A stretch of DNA of 64,000 nucleotides. It comes from Ollibium composti. Lineage in GTDB: Bacteria; Pseudomonadota; Alphaproteobacteria; Rhizobiales; Rhizobiaceae. Shown here one piece after another: positions 10,387-18,234 of the stretch (its first letter is position 1; every line of letters starts with the position of its first letter). Made by a program: the position numbers and the translations under genes. The stretch spans positions 372,001 to 436,000 of the forward strand of contig NZ_SSNY01000002.1 of assembly GCF_004801285.1 (NCBI RefSeq). The letters are read 5' to 3'. The notes beneath the pieces are model-generated. The model ran no database searches, had not been told where the DNA came from, and was given only the letters and a program-made list of their open reading frames with translations.

Positions 10387-10545
10387 TTCCCCTCCCCCTT
10401 GAGGGGAGGGCGCCGAGCGCAGCGAGGCGGGAGGGGTCCTCTCCGCTGGACTCGACGCGAATCGAACGTCGAGCACGCGCTCGGCGACCCCACCCATCCG
10501 ATCGCTTACCGCGATCGTCCACCCTCCCCTCAAGGGGGAGGGGAA
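10387..10545. repeat. Type B paired inverted repeat between puuD and guaD
   Basis: Perfect 24-base arms at 10387-10410 and 10522-10545, rich in CCCCTCCCCCTTGAGGGG, enclose 111 bases. The element fills almost the whole 184-base gap between puuD and guaD, ending ten bases before the guaD ATG, so the guaD ribosome site (GGGGAAAGG) lies in or beside the right arm. Confidence 0.88.
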
Positions 10546-10555
10546 AGGCAGTGAC

Positions 10556-11878
10556 ATGACCGACACCCTCCTGCGCGGCCGCACGCTCTCCTTCCACCGC
10601 TGGCCCGAAACCGTCGACGACCATGCCGCCTACGCCTATGAGGAAGACGGCGCTCTGCTCATCCGCGACGGCAGGATCGTCGCCGCCGGCACCTATGCGG
10701 ACGTGGCGAAGAAGGCCGGCGAAGGCGTGAAAACGGTCGATCATCGCCCGCATCTCATCCTGCCGGGCTTCATTGACACGCATGTGCATTTCCCGCAGAT
10801 GCAGGTCATCGCCAGCTACGGCGCCGAACTGCTGGATTGGCTGAATACCTACACCTTCCCGGAAGAGACGAAGTTCCGCGACGCCCAGCACGGCCGCCGC
10901 ATAGCCCGTCTGTTCCTCGACGAGATGGTGCGCCACGGCACCACCTCCACAGTCGCCTACTGTTCGGTGCACAAGGCATCTGCCGAAGCCTTCTTCGAGG
11001 AAAGCCACGCCCGCGATATGTTGAACATCGCCGGCAAGGTGATGATGGACCGCAATGCGCCGGACGGCGTGCTCGATACGCCGCAGTCCGGCTACGACGA
11101 CACCAGGGCGCTGATTTCGGAGTGGCACGGCAAGGGTCGCCAGCATGTCGCCATCACCCCGCGCTTCGCCATCACCTCCTCGCCCGAGCAGATGGACATG
11201 GCCGGCACGCTGGTTCGCGAATTCCCCGACCTGCACATGCAGACGCACCTGTCGGAAAACCACGCCGAGATCGCCTATACCTGCGAACTCTACCCGGAAG
11301 CCAAGGACTACACCGACGTCTACGCGCGCTACGGCCTGCTTGGGAAAAGAAGCCTGTTCGGCCACTCGATCCACCTGTCGGAGCGCGAGGCCGACGCGCT
11401 GTCCGACAGCGGCTCGGTCGCCGTCTTCTGCCCGACCTCGAACCTGTTCCTCGGTTCGGGCCTGTTCGACTATCAGCGCTATCGCAGCCGCGAAAAGCCG
11501 CTGCGCATCGCCGCCGCCACCGATGTCGGCGGCGGCACCAACTATTCCATGCTGCGCACCATGGACGAGGCCTACAAGGTGATCGCCCTGCAAGGCGAGA
11601 AGCTGAACCCGTTCCAGTCCTTCTGGCAGATCACACGTGGCAACGCCGAGGCGCTGTCGCTGGTAGACCGCATCGGCACGCTGGACGAAGGCACCGAGGC
11701 CGACATCGTCGTGCTGGACGCCGGCGCCATCCCGGCGATGCGGCTGAGAATGGAGACGGTGGGCACGCTGGCCGAGGAACTGTTCCTCCTGCAGACGCTG
11801 GGTGACGACCGCACGGTGCGCGAGGTCTACGTTTCGGGCCGGCCGGCGAAGAGCGATATGGCGACCGCCGCGGCTTGA
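10556..11878 (+). CDS. guaD: Guanine deaminase
   Basis: A 440-residue amidohydrolase converting guanine to xanthine. Zinc and catalytic motifs are in place: DTHVHFPQMQ, MQTHLSENHAEI, FGHSIHLSE and ATDVGGGTNYSML; ITPRFAITSS is the guanine deaminase signature. Length is typical. It feeds xanthine to XdhAB and so completes the purine route in this region. Its ribosome site overlaps the edge of the repeat at 10387-10545, which could place its translation under the influence of that hairpin; this is inference. Confidence 0.95.
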   Translation: MTDTLLRGRTLSFHRWPETVDDHAAYAYEEDGALLIRDGRIVAAGTYADVAKKAGEGVKTVDHRPHLILPGFIDTHVHFPQMQVIASYGAELLDWLNTYTFPEETKFRDAQHGRRIARLFLDEMVRHGTTSTVAYCSVHKASAEAFFEESHARDMLNIAGKVMMDRNAPDGVLDTPQSGYDDTRALISEWHGKGRQHVAITPRFAITSSPEQMDMAGTLVREFPDLHMQTHLSENHAEIAYTCELYPEAKDYTDVYARYGLLGKRSLFGHSIHLSEREADALSDSGSVAVFCPTSNLFLGSGLFDYQRYRSREKPLRIAAATDVGGGTNYSMLRTMDEAYKVIALQGEKLNPFQSFWQITRGNAEALSLVDRIGTLDEGTEADIVVLDAGAIPAMRLRMETVGTLAEELFLLQTLGDDRTVREVYVSGRPAKSDMATAAA

Positions 11879-11925
11879 CCGCGGCTGGGTTGTCGGTCAA
11901 AGCGGGGGCCGATCGGGGAAAGACC

Positions 11926-12429
11926 ATGGCCGCGAGCGACGACATCCAGACCATCAAGCGACAGGAAGCCGAACTTGTCTTCGACCGCTTCGACGAGGCC
12001 GTCGCTTTCGCGCTCGGCACGGCGATCCGTGAGCGGGCGCTCAAGGAAAACCTGCCCATCGTCGTCGACATCCGCACCTTCGACCGGCCGCTGTTCTACG
12101 CCGCCATGCCGGGCTCGAATGCCTCCAATCCGGACTGGGCGCGCCGCAAGATCAACGTGGTGAAGCGCTTTCTGAAAAGCACCTACCGCATGGTGCTCGA
12201 GCAGCAGCGGCCAGACCGCACCTTCAAGCCGGGCGAGGGGCTGGACGTTTCCGACTACGTGCTGGCCGGCGGCGGTTTTCCGGCAACGGTGAGGAATGCC
12301 GGCGTCGTCGGCGTTATCGCCGTCTCCGGCCTGCCGGAGCGTGACGATCACGGCTTGGTGGTGGAGGCGCTGTGCGCGCATCTCGGCAAAGATGCCGGGG
12401 CGCTGGCATTGCCGGCAAATGATGCCTGA
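11926..12429 (+). CDS. UPF0303 / heme-degrading-domain (GlcG/HbpS-like) protein
   Basis: A 167-residue protein of the UPF0303 family, related to GlcG/HbpS heme-binding proteins. Typical stretches are AVAFALGTAIRERA, PIVVDIRTFDRPLFYAAMPG, VLAGGGFPATVRNAG and VVGVIAVSGLPERDDHGLV. ATG 11926 follows GGGGA at 11915-11919; the upstream in-frame start at 11875 overlaps guaD and looks non-coding. No active-site chemistry can be read out. Its place between guaD and glycerate kinase suggests a link to the purine/glyoxylate route, but this could equally be chance. Confidence 0.85.
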   Translation: MAASDDIQTIKRQEAELVFDRFDEAVAFALGTAIRERALKENLPIVVDIRTFDRPLFYAAMPGSNASNPDWARRKINVVKRFLKSTYRMVLEQQRPDRTFKPGEGLDVSDYVLAGGGFPATVRNAGVVGVIAVSGLPERDDHGLVVEALCAHLGKDAGALALPANDA

Positions 12430-12436
12430 AATGCCG

Positions 12437-12567
12437 CGCCGCCCCTCATCCGCCTGCCGGCGCCTTCTCCCCGTGAACGGGGAGAAGGGGACTGGCCGCG
12501 CCGTCGCAGCCTCCTTCCTCGCCCCGTTCACGGGGAGAGGATGCTGGCAGGCAGGTGAGGGGCGGCG
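12437..12567. repeat. Type C paired inverted repeat upstream of glycerate kinase
   Basis: The outer arms CGCCGCCCCTCA (12437-12448) and TGAGGGGCGGCG (12556-12567) are perfect complements, with nested hairpins around CTCCCCGTGAACGGGGAG. The same architecture occurs at 19233-19358 with compensating base changes. It fills most of the 177-base gap before the glycerate kinase gene. Confidence 0.88.
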
Positions 12568-12606
12568 CCGGCCGGCGGCCGGTTTGCGAAGCGAGGATTT
12601 TTCGGC

Positions 12607-13869
12607 GTGACCTTCAATCCAAAATCTTTCCTCACCTCCATCTTCGAGGCCGCTGTCGCCGCCGCCGATCCGGAAAAGACCATCCGCGCCCATCTGCCGG
12701 CGAAGCCGAAAGGCAAGACCGTCGTGGTCGGCGCCGGCAAGGGCGCGGCGCAGATGGCCGCCGCTTTCGAGAAGGCGTGGGACGGCCCGCTGCAAGGCGT
12801 CGTCGTCACCCGCTACGGCTATGGTGCCGCGACCTCCCGCATCGAGGTGATCGAGGCGGCGCATCCGGTGCCGGACGAGAACGGTCTGAAGGCAGCGCGC
12901 CGGTTGCTGGAAACTGTTTCCGGCCTGGGCGAGGACGATCTGGTCGTGGCGCTGGTCTGCGGCGGCGGTTCGGCCTTGCTGCCGGCGCCGGCGCCCGGCC
13001 TGACGCTGGCCGACGAGATCGCCGTCAACGAGGCGTTGCTGGCCTCCGGCGCTCCGATCTCGGCCATGAACGCCATCCGCAAGCACGTCTCGACCATCAA
13101 GGGCGGCCGGCTGGCCGCCGCCGCATGGCCGGCCAGGGTGGTGTCGTTGACCGTCTCCGACATACCGGGCGACATTCCCGCACTCGTCGCCTCCGGTCCG
13201 ACCGTGCCGGACGAAGCCGGCCGCGCCGAGGCGCTGGCCGCGATCGCCGCCTACGGCATGAAGCTGCCGGCCGCCGTCTTGGCGCATATCGAAACGCCGG
13301 CTTCCGAAGCGCCGAAGCCGGCTGACGAAAAGTTTGCCCGCAACGAGGTGCATCTGATCGCCTCCGCCGCCGTCTCGCTGGAGGCGGCCGCCGCAGAGGC
13401 GAAGCGGCAGGGCATCGAGGCGGTCATCCTGTCCGACGCCATCGAGGGCGAGGCGCGCGAGGTCGGTTCTGTTCATGCGGCTATCGCCCGCGAGGTCGCG
13501 GCGCGCAACCGGCCGTTCCGCAAGCCTGTCCTGATCCTCTCCGGCGGCGAGACGACGGTGACGCTGCGCGCCAAAGGCAAAGGCGGCCGCAATTCGGAAT
13601 TTTTGCTCGCCTTCGCCATCGGCATCGACGGTGTGGAAGGCATCCACGCTCTCGCCGCCGACACCGACGGCATCGACGGCTCCGAGGACAATGCCGGCGC
13701 CTTCTGCGACGGCACGACGGTTTCCCGCATGCGCGCCGCCGGCGTCGACGCCAAGGCCATGCTCAGCAACAACAACGCCTGGACGGCGTTCGATGCCGTC
13801 GGCGACCTGTTCGTGCCCGGCCCGACCGGCACGAACGTCAACGATCTCAGGGCGATCCTGGTGTGGTAG
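12607..13869 (+). CDS. Glycerate 2-kinase, MOFRL family
   Basis: A 420-residue glycerate kinase of the DUF4147-MOFRL type, often mislabelled hydroxypyruvate reductase TtuD. Motifs: VVGAGKGAAQMA, VCGGGSALLPAP, SDIPGD, SGGETTVTLR and the MOFRL-domain stretch GGRNSEFLLAFAI with AADTDGIDGSEDNAG. It phosphorylates D-glycerate to 2-phosphoglycerate. Next to the allantoin genes it would salvage glyoxylate after carboligation and reduction to glycerate, although no glyoxylate carboligase is in the window. It starts at GTG 12607, with GAGGA upstream. Confidence 0.9.
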   Translation: MTFNPKSFLTSIFEAAVAAADPEKTIRAHLPAKPKGKTVVVGAGKGAAQMAAAFEKAWDGPLQGVVVTRYGYGAATSRIEVIEAAHPVPDENGLKAARRLLETVSGLGEDDLVVALVCGGGSALLPAPAPGLTLADEIAVNEALLASGAPISAMNAIRKHVSTIKGGRLAAAAWPARVVSLTVSDIPGDIPALVASGPTVPDEAGRAEALAAIAAYGMKLPAAVLAHIETPASEAPKPADEKFARNEVHLIASAAVSLEAAAAEAKRQGIEAVILSDAIEGEAREVGSVHAAIAREVAARNRPFRKPVLILSGGETTVTLRAKGKGGRNSEFLLAFAIGIDGVEGIHALAADTDGIDGSEDNAGAFCDGTTVSRMRAAGVDAKAMLSNNNAWTAFDAVGDLFVPGPTGTNVNDLRAILVW

Positions 13870-13876
13870 CCTTATC

Positions 13877-13919
13877 GTGCGTCCTTCGAGGCTCGCTCCG
13901 CTCGCACCTCAGGATGAGG
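13877..13919. repeat. Type A repeat, left arm, second locus
   Basis: Reverse complement of 14013-14055 with two mismatches in 43; near-identical to the arm at 7203. It begins eight bases after the glycerate kinase stop. Confidence 0.9.
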
Positions 13920-13978
13920 GAGATCGTGCACCAGTCACAAGATGAGGAAGTTGTGCCTTGAGATGAGGGAGTTGTGCC
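13914..13978 (+). repeat. Three short tandem-like copies in the type A spacer
   Basis: GATGAGG(G/A)AG followed by TTGTGCC or a close variant occurs at 13914-13930, 13941-13957 and 13962-13978. The first copy overlaps the edge of the repeat arm, so the others look like local duplications of the arm end. Confidence 0.6.
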
Positions 13979-14012
13979 GCCGCCATGAGCGGAAAGGCCG
14001 ACAACCAACGGT

Positions 14013-14055
14013 CCTCATCCTGAGGTGCGAGCGGGCCGAGCCTCGAAGGACGCAC
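14013..14055. repeat. Type A repeat, right arm, second locus
   Basis: Pairs with 13877-13919 across a 93-base spacer; preceded by AACGGT as at 7343. It ends two bases before the udgX stop on the minus strand, so the pair lies between two convergent genes. Confidence 0.9.
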
Positions 14056-14056
14056 A

Positions 14057-14680
14057 TCACCCCATCAGCCGCTTCACTGCCTTCATATCCTGCAAAAACT
14101 TCGCCCGCTCGGCCCGCTTGCCGGCCTCGTCGCGGATGCGCAGCAGGAAGGAAGGGTGGACGGTGATGAAGACCTTCAGCCCGTCCGCGCGCTCGATCGT
14201 CTCGCCGCGCGCTTTCGTCACCGGCAGCGCCTTGCCGAGCAGCGACTGCACCGCCGTCGTGCCGAGCGCTACCGCGAGCTTCGGCCGGATGATGTCGAGT
14301 TCCTTGTCCAGCCACCAGCGGCAGGCCTGGATCTCGCCGGCATTCGGCTTGGAATGGATGCGCCGCTTGCCGCGTGGCTCGAACTTGAAGTGCTTCACCG
14401 CATTGGTGACGTAGGTCTTCTGCCGCGCGATGCCGGCTTCTTCGAGGATGGCGTCGAACACCCTGCCGGCCGGCCCAACGAACGGCTTGCCGGCGATGTC
14501 CTCCTGATCGCCCAGCTGCTCGCCGACGAAGACGACCTCGGCGCTGTCCGGCCCCTCGCCAAATACGGTCTGCGTGGCATTGCGCCATAGCGGGCAGCGA
14601 CGGCAGTCCTCGACCGCCTCGCGGACCTCGGCCAATGTCGCGCTGTCGTCTGCCACGGTGAGTTCTGCACGGCTTGCCAT
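14057..14680 (-). CDS. udgX: UdgX-type uracil-DNA glycosylase (family 4 superfamily)
   Basis: A 207-residue uracil-DNA glycosylase of the Fe-S family 4 group, carrying the UdgX hallmark KRRIH at residues 105-109 (His109) in GKRRIHSKPNAGE. Other motifs: GEQLGDQEDIAGKPFVGPAG (motif A), CRRCPL for iron-sulfur binding and VHPSFLLR near the C-terminus. In characterised UdgX the KRRIH histidine forms a covalent bond with the abasic site after uracil removal, so the enzyme stays on the DNA. ATG 14680 has GGAGGT six bases upstream. Where ordinary family 4 enzymes have VVKC, this one reads NAVKH. Confidence 0.93.
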   Translation of the reverse strand: MASRAELTVADDSATLAEVREAVEDCRRCPLWRNATQTVFGEGPDSAEVVFVGEQLGDQEDIAGKPFVGPAGRVFDAILEEAGIARQKTYVTNAVKHFKFEPRGKRRIHSKPNAGEIQACRWWLDKELDIIRPKLAVALGTTAVQSLLGKALPVTKARGETIERADGLKVFITVHPSFLLRIRDEAGKRAERAKFLQDMKAVKRLMG

Positions 14681-14734
14681 CTTCGACCTCCACCTGTGCA
14701 ATGGCGGAAGGCGAGCTTGGTTCCGCTGGAGTGC

Positions 14735-16123
14735 TCAGACCTCGTGCAGGTAGAGGTGATAGTCCAGTTCGCTCACCGTGCGCGCCACGCGCAGATATTC
14801 CGCGTGCTTGATCTCGGTGAACGTCCGGTGCAGGTCCGGCCCGAGCGCACTTTTCAGGAATTCCGACGCCTTGGCCGCCTCGATCGCAGCGCGCCAGTCC
14901 ACCGGCATCGCCTTGCCGGCTTCGCTCGTCGCCTCGTAGCCGTTGCCGGTGGTTTCGGGGCCGGGGTCTAGCTTCTCGTCCAGCCCCTTGGCGATACCGG
15001 CCAGCACCGTGGCTGCGACCAGATAGGGGTTGGCGTCGACGCCGGACGGCCGGTGCTCGATGCGCCGCGCCTTGACCTCGCCGGCCGGCACGCGCAGCGC
15101 CACTGAGCGGTTGTTGACGCCCCAGGTCGGCGCCACCGGCGCGTAGGACTGTGAAACGAAGCGCCGCCAGGAGTTGGCGTGCGGGGCGAACACCAGCATG
15201 GATTCGGCCATGGTGGTCGCCAGCCCGCCGAGTGCATGCAGCAGTTCCGGCTTCCAGCCTTCGCCGTCCTTTTCTGCAAAGACGTTGCGGCCGGCGCCGT
15301 CCACCAGCGAGACATGAAAGTGCATGCCCGAGCCGGCATATTTCTCGATCGGCTTGGCCATGAAGCAGGCGGTGACGCCGTGCCGGCGCGCCTGCGCCCG
15401 CACGATCCTTTTCAGCATGACGAGGTCGTCGGCGGCGCGCATAACGTCGGTGCGGTAGTTCAGTGTCAGTTCGTACTGGCCCGGCGCATATTCGGAGATG
15501 ACCGTCTCAGCAGGGATTCCCTGTGCCTTCGCCGCCGCATAGATGTCGGAGAACAGCGGTTCCATGCCGTGCAGGTGGTCGACCGAATAAACCTCGGTCT
15601 TGCCGCTCTCCCTGCCGTCGAGCACGGCGCGCGCCGGTTGCACCTTGCCGTCGGCGTCGCGCTCGTTGGCGAGCAGAAAGAATTCCAGTTCGAAGGCGCC
15701 GGCCGGATGCAGGCCCTTGGCCGCCAGCCGCTCGACCTGCCGAGCGAGCGCGTGGCGCGGATCAGAGGTCATGGCCTGGCCGTCGAGATGGTGCATGGCC
15801 ATCAGCACCTGGCCGCGGGCCGGACTGGTTCCGTGAAGCGGCACCAGCGTGCCGGGGATCGGCCAGGCACGCAGGTCGCCGTCGCCGGAATCCCAGATCA
15901 GTCCCGTCTCGTGCACGTCCTCGCCGGTGATATCGAGGCCGAGGATGGAGATCGGCATGTGCCGGCCGTTTTTGTATATGGCTTCCAGCTCGTGCCGGCG
16001 CACGATCTTGCCGCGGCCGACGCCGTTGGCGTCGGTCAGCACGATGTCGATGGCTTCGATCTCGGGATGGGCTTCGAGGAAGGCTTGCGCCTCGGCGGGC
16101 GTCGAGCCGGAAGGGGAAGTCAT
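14735..16123 (-). CDS. Glutamine-synthetase-like gamma-glutamyl ligase (PuuA/GlnA3-type)
   Basis: A 462-residue member of the glutamine synthetase superfamily, not a housekeeping GlnA. It has the metal and ATP-site motifs GAFELEFFLL, SGMHFHVSLVDG and RRIEHRPSGVDANPYLVAA, but lacks the adenylylation-site tail of GlnA. Such proteins usually gamma-glutamylate an amine or polyamine. It is 31 bp downstream of a class III aminotransferase in the same direction, which suggests an amine-degrading pair. A gamma-glutamyl-GABA-type hydrolase is 8 kb away at 23835-24608. ATG 16123 is preferred over the frame start at 16177, which overlaps the neighbour. Confidence 0.85.
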   Translation of the reverse strand: MTSPSGSTPAEAQAFLEAHPEIEAIDIVLTDANGVGRGKIVRRHELEAIYKNGRHMPISILGLDITGEDVHETGLIWDSGDGDLRAWPIPGTLVPLHGTSPARGQVLMAMHHLDGQAMTSDPRHALARQVERLAAKGLHPAGAFELEFFLLANERDADGKVQPARAVLDGRESGKTEVYSVDHLHGMEPLFSDIYAAAKAQGIPAETVISEYAPGQYELTLNYRTDVMRAADDLVMLKRIVRAQARRHGVTACFMAKPIEKYAGSGMHFHVSLVDGAGRNVFAEKDGEGWKPELLHALGGLATTMAESMLVFAPHANSWRRFVSQSYAPVAPTWGVNNRSVALRVPAGEVKARRIEHRPSGVDANPYLVAATVLAGIAKGLDEKLDPGPETTGNGYEATSEAGKAMPVDWRAAIEAAKASEFLKSALGPDLHRTFTEIKHAEYLRVARTVSELDYHLYLHEV

Positions 16124-16154
16124 GATCGCTCTCGGTTGGTCTCGCCCGCTTGTC

Positions 16155-17534
16155 TCACACCGAAATCTTCGCTGCAACGTCGGCGAAGGCTGAGATCAGC
16201 CGGTCCACCTGCCGCGCCTTCGTGGCCGGCGAAACCAGCATCATGTTGTGGAAGGGCGCGATCAGCGCGCCGCGGTTGACCAGCGCGACATGGATGGCGG
16301 CTTCCAGTTCCGGCGCGTGCGCGCTTTCCGCCTCGTCGCCGTTCTTCAACGGACCGGGGGCGCAAATGAACTCCACCCGTGCGCCGACGCGGGCGACGTG
16401 CCAGGGCAGGCCAAAACGGTCGATGACGGCGGTCAGTCCGGCGTCCAGCCGCATCGCCAGCCGCGCCATATGGGCGTAGTTTTCCTCCGTCATCACCTCC
16501 TCCAGCGTCGCTTTCATGGTGGCGAACTGCAGCGGATTGGCCGACAGCGTCGTGCCCATGCCGGAATAGCCGGGTTCCTTCGTGCGGTTGTAGGCGGCGT
16601 AGCGGTCGGCCACCGCGCCGCTCATGCCCCAGACGCTCGCCGGCACGCCGCCAGCCACCGGCTTGCCCAGCACGAACAGGTCCGGCTCCAGCCCGAAGGC
16701 TTTGGTGTAGCCGCCGGGACCGGAGGAAATGGTGTGCGTCTCGTCGATCAACAGCAGCGTGCCGGCCTTGCGCGTCAGGTCGCGCAGCGTTGCATGGAAC
16801 CCCTGTTCGGGCAGCACCATGCAACTGTTGGTCAGCACCGGCTCGGTGATGACGCAGGCGACGCTTTTGTCGGCAAGCGCTTGCTCCAGCGCAGCGATGT
16901 CATTGAACTCGACGATCTTCGTGCGCGCCGTGAGGTCGCGGAATTCGCCGGCAAGGCCGGGCCGGTTGATCGGTTTGCCGTCCTTCATCCGCACCATCGT
17001 CTCGTCGACCGCGCCATGGTAGCAGCCGTTGAAGACGAGGATTGTGTCGCGGCCAGTGACGGCGCGCGTCACGCGCAGCGCGAAGCGGTTGGCGTCGGTG
17101 GCGGTGGTGGCGATCTGCCAGAACGGCAGGCCGAAATGCGCCTCCAGAAGCCGCCCGAGCCCCAGCGCGTCTTCCGACGGCAGCATGTAGGTCAGGCCGC
17201 GCGATGATTGCCTACGGATGGCGCGCGCCACCGGCGGCGGCGAATGGCCGAACATCGAGCCGGTGTCGCCGAGGCAGAAATCGTCCAGCGCATTGCCGTC
17301 GATATCGGTGATGCGAGCGCCCTTCGCGCTCTCGACCAGAATGGGAAAAGGCGTCGGCCAGTCGTTCATCCAGTGCATCGGCACGCCGCCGAAAAAGCCC
17401 TCGATGCCGTTGCCGATGCGCACCTCGCTTTTCGGCCGCGCCTTGCGGAAGACAGCCGCCTCGGCCTCGCGAAGCTCTGCGATACGCGCGGCGTCTACGC
17501 CGCTCCTTGTCGCGATCGGTCGGTCAGCAGTCAT
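16155..17534 (-). CDS. Class III PLP-dependent aminotransferase
   Basis: A 459-residue fold-type I aminotransferase of the glutamate-1-semialdehyde mutase/omega-aminotransferase class. It has FCLGDTGSMFGHSPP near the N-terminus, the phosphate-binding region TTATDANRFALR, NGCYHGAVDE, the cofactor Asp in LLIDETHT and the lysine in VLGKPVAGG. Residue GYSGMGTTLSANPL is also conserved. The amine substrate cannot be read from sequence. It heads a two-gene unit with the glutamine-synthetase-like ligase. Confidence 0.88.
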   Translation of the reverse strand: MTADRPIATRSGVDAARIAELREAEAAVFRKARPKSEVRIGNGIEGFFGGVPMHWMNDWPTPFPILVESAKGARITDIDGNALDDFCLGDTGSMFGHSPPPVARAIRRQSSRGLTYMLPSEDALGLGRLLEAHFGLPFWQIATTATDANRFALRVTRAVTGRDTILVFNGCYHGAVDETMVRMKDGKPINRPGLAGEFRDLTARTKIVEFNDIAALEQALADKSVACVITEPVLTNSCMVLPEQGFHATLRDLTRKAGTLLLIDETHTISSGPGGYTKAFGLEPDLFVLGKPVAGGVPASVWGMSGAVADRYAAYNRTKEPGYSGMGTTLSANPLQFATMKATLEEVMTEENYAHMARLAMRLDAGLTAVIDRFGLPWHVARVGARVEFICAPGPLKNGDEAESAHAPELEAAIHVALVNRGALIAPFHNMMLVSPATKARQVDRLISAFADVAAKISV

Positions 17535-17608
17535 TCAGGATCGGCCCCCACACCGCACTTTAGACAATGGCCAAGGCAAACTGCAATCAAGTGAAAGGGT
17601 AATTTGGA

Positions 17609-17905
17609 TTACGACCTAAACCTCGCCGCAAAATCCTGGCCGCCGTAGAAAATGCCTTCGATCAACACGGTATCTGGTGAAACCAGAAAGGCGATAGTGA
17701 CGCGCCGTTCGAAGCCTACGGTCCGCAGACCGGACAGGATGTCGTCATGCCTGGTTCCGCGATTGGGAAATTCGGCGAGCTTCTCGCAGAAAATCACGAT
17801 ACGAGTGATGTATCTTTCCGCGATCTGCTCGCTCGAGTGGTCTGCAATGTAATTGTAGAGATTTTCCAGTTGCCGTTCCGCAAGCAGCGTGAATTCAACT
17901 TTCAT
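17609..17905 (-). CDS. parE: ParE-family toxin (type II toxin-antitoxin)
   Basis: A 98-residue ParE/RelE-superfamily toxin: LLAERQLENLYNYIADHS, RYITRIVIFCEKLAEFPNRGTRHDD, then VGFERRVTIAFLV and IEGIFYGGQDF. ParE proteins poison DNA gyrase. The start codon overlaps the antitoxin stop as ATGA (17902-17905), the normal translational coupling in these pairs. Family assignment is firm; the target is known only from the family. Confidence 0.9.
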   Translation of the reverse strand: MKVEFTLLAERQLENLYNYIADHSSEQIAERYITRIVIFCEKLAEFPNRGTRHDDILSGLRTVGFERRVTIAFLVSPDTVLIEGIFYGGQDFAARFRS

Positions 17906-18177
17906 CTCGTCGCGCGTGCCTGCCGCCGTGCTTTGATACGGCCGAGAACGCCTTCGGACGGGATCGACGAGGATGGGTCGGACAGATATTCCGCGTGTCC
18001 GGCTACGACTTCCTCACGCAGCCAGCGGTCGATGTCGGCATCGCGCTGCAGAAGCGCGCGGGCCCCCTCTATCAGCGCGTCCTGAACCGAGCCGTATTCA
18101 CCCGATTGTACTTTTTGCTCAAGTTCCGCCGCCATTTCGGCGGGAAGCCGGACGTCGAATCTTTGCACGCTGTTCAT
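17902..18177 (-). CDS. parD: ParD-family antitoxin (ribbon-helix-helix)
   Basis: A 91-residue antitoxin. The N-terminal RHH DNA-binding fold is visible (QRFDVRLPAEMAAELEQKV, GSVQDALIEGARALL), followed by an acidic, disordered toxin-wrapping tail. The start at 18177 has GGAGA upstream; the longer frame to 18204 adds an unrelated stretch. It precedes and overlaps parE, and would autoregulate the pair from the short gap 18178-18234. Confidence 0.88.
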   Translation of the reverse strand: MNSVQRFDVRLPAEMAAELEQKVQSGEYGSVQDALIEGARALLQRDADIDRWLREEVVAGHAEYLSDPSSSIPSEGVLGRIKARRQARATR

Positions 18178-18234
18178 GGCTCGTCTCCGTGCCGAACATA
18201 GCATCGGCAGGCGTGACTTTCAAAGCCGCCGCCG

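Noticed and set aside
12607-13869. Annotation as hydroxypyruvate reductase TtuD
   Set aside because: The MOFRL/DUF4147 motifs are those of glycerate 2-kinases; there is no Rossmann dehydrogenase motif.
6433-14055. Paired repeats considered as a CRISPR array
   Set aside because: The arms are inverted, not direct; there are only two copies per locus, the spacers are not uniform and no cas gene is present.
14735-16123. Annotation as housekeeping glutamine synthetase GlnA
   Set aside because: It lacks the adenylylation-region tail and sits beside an aminotransferase; it fits the PuuA/GlnA3-type ligases better.
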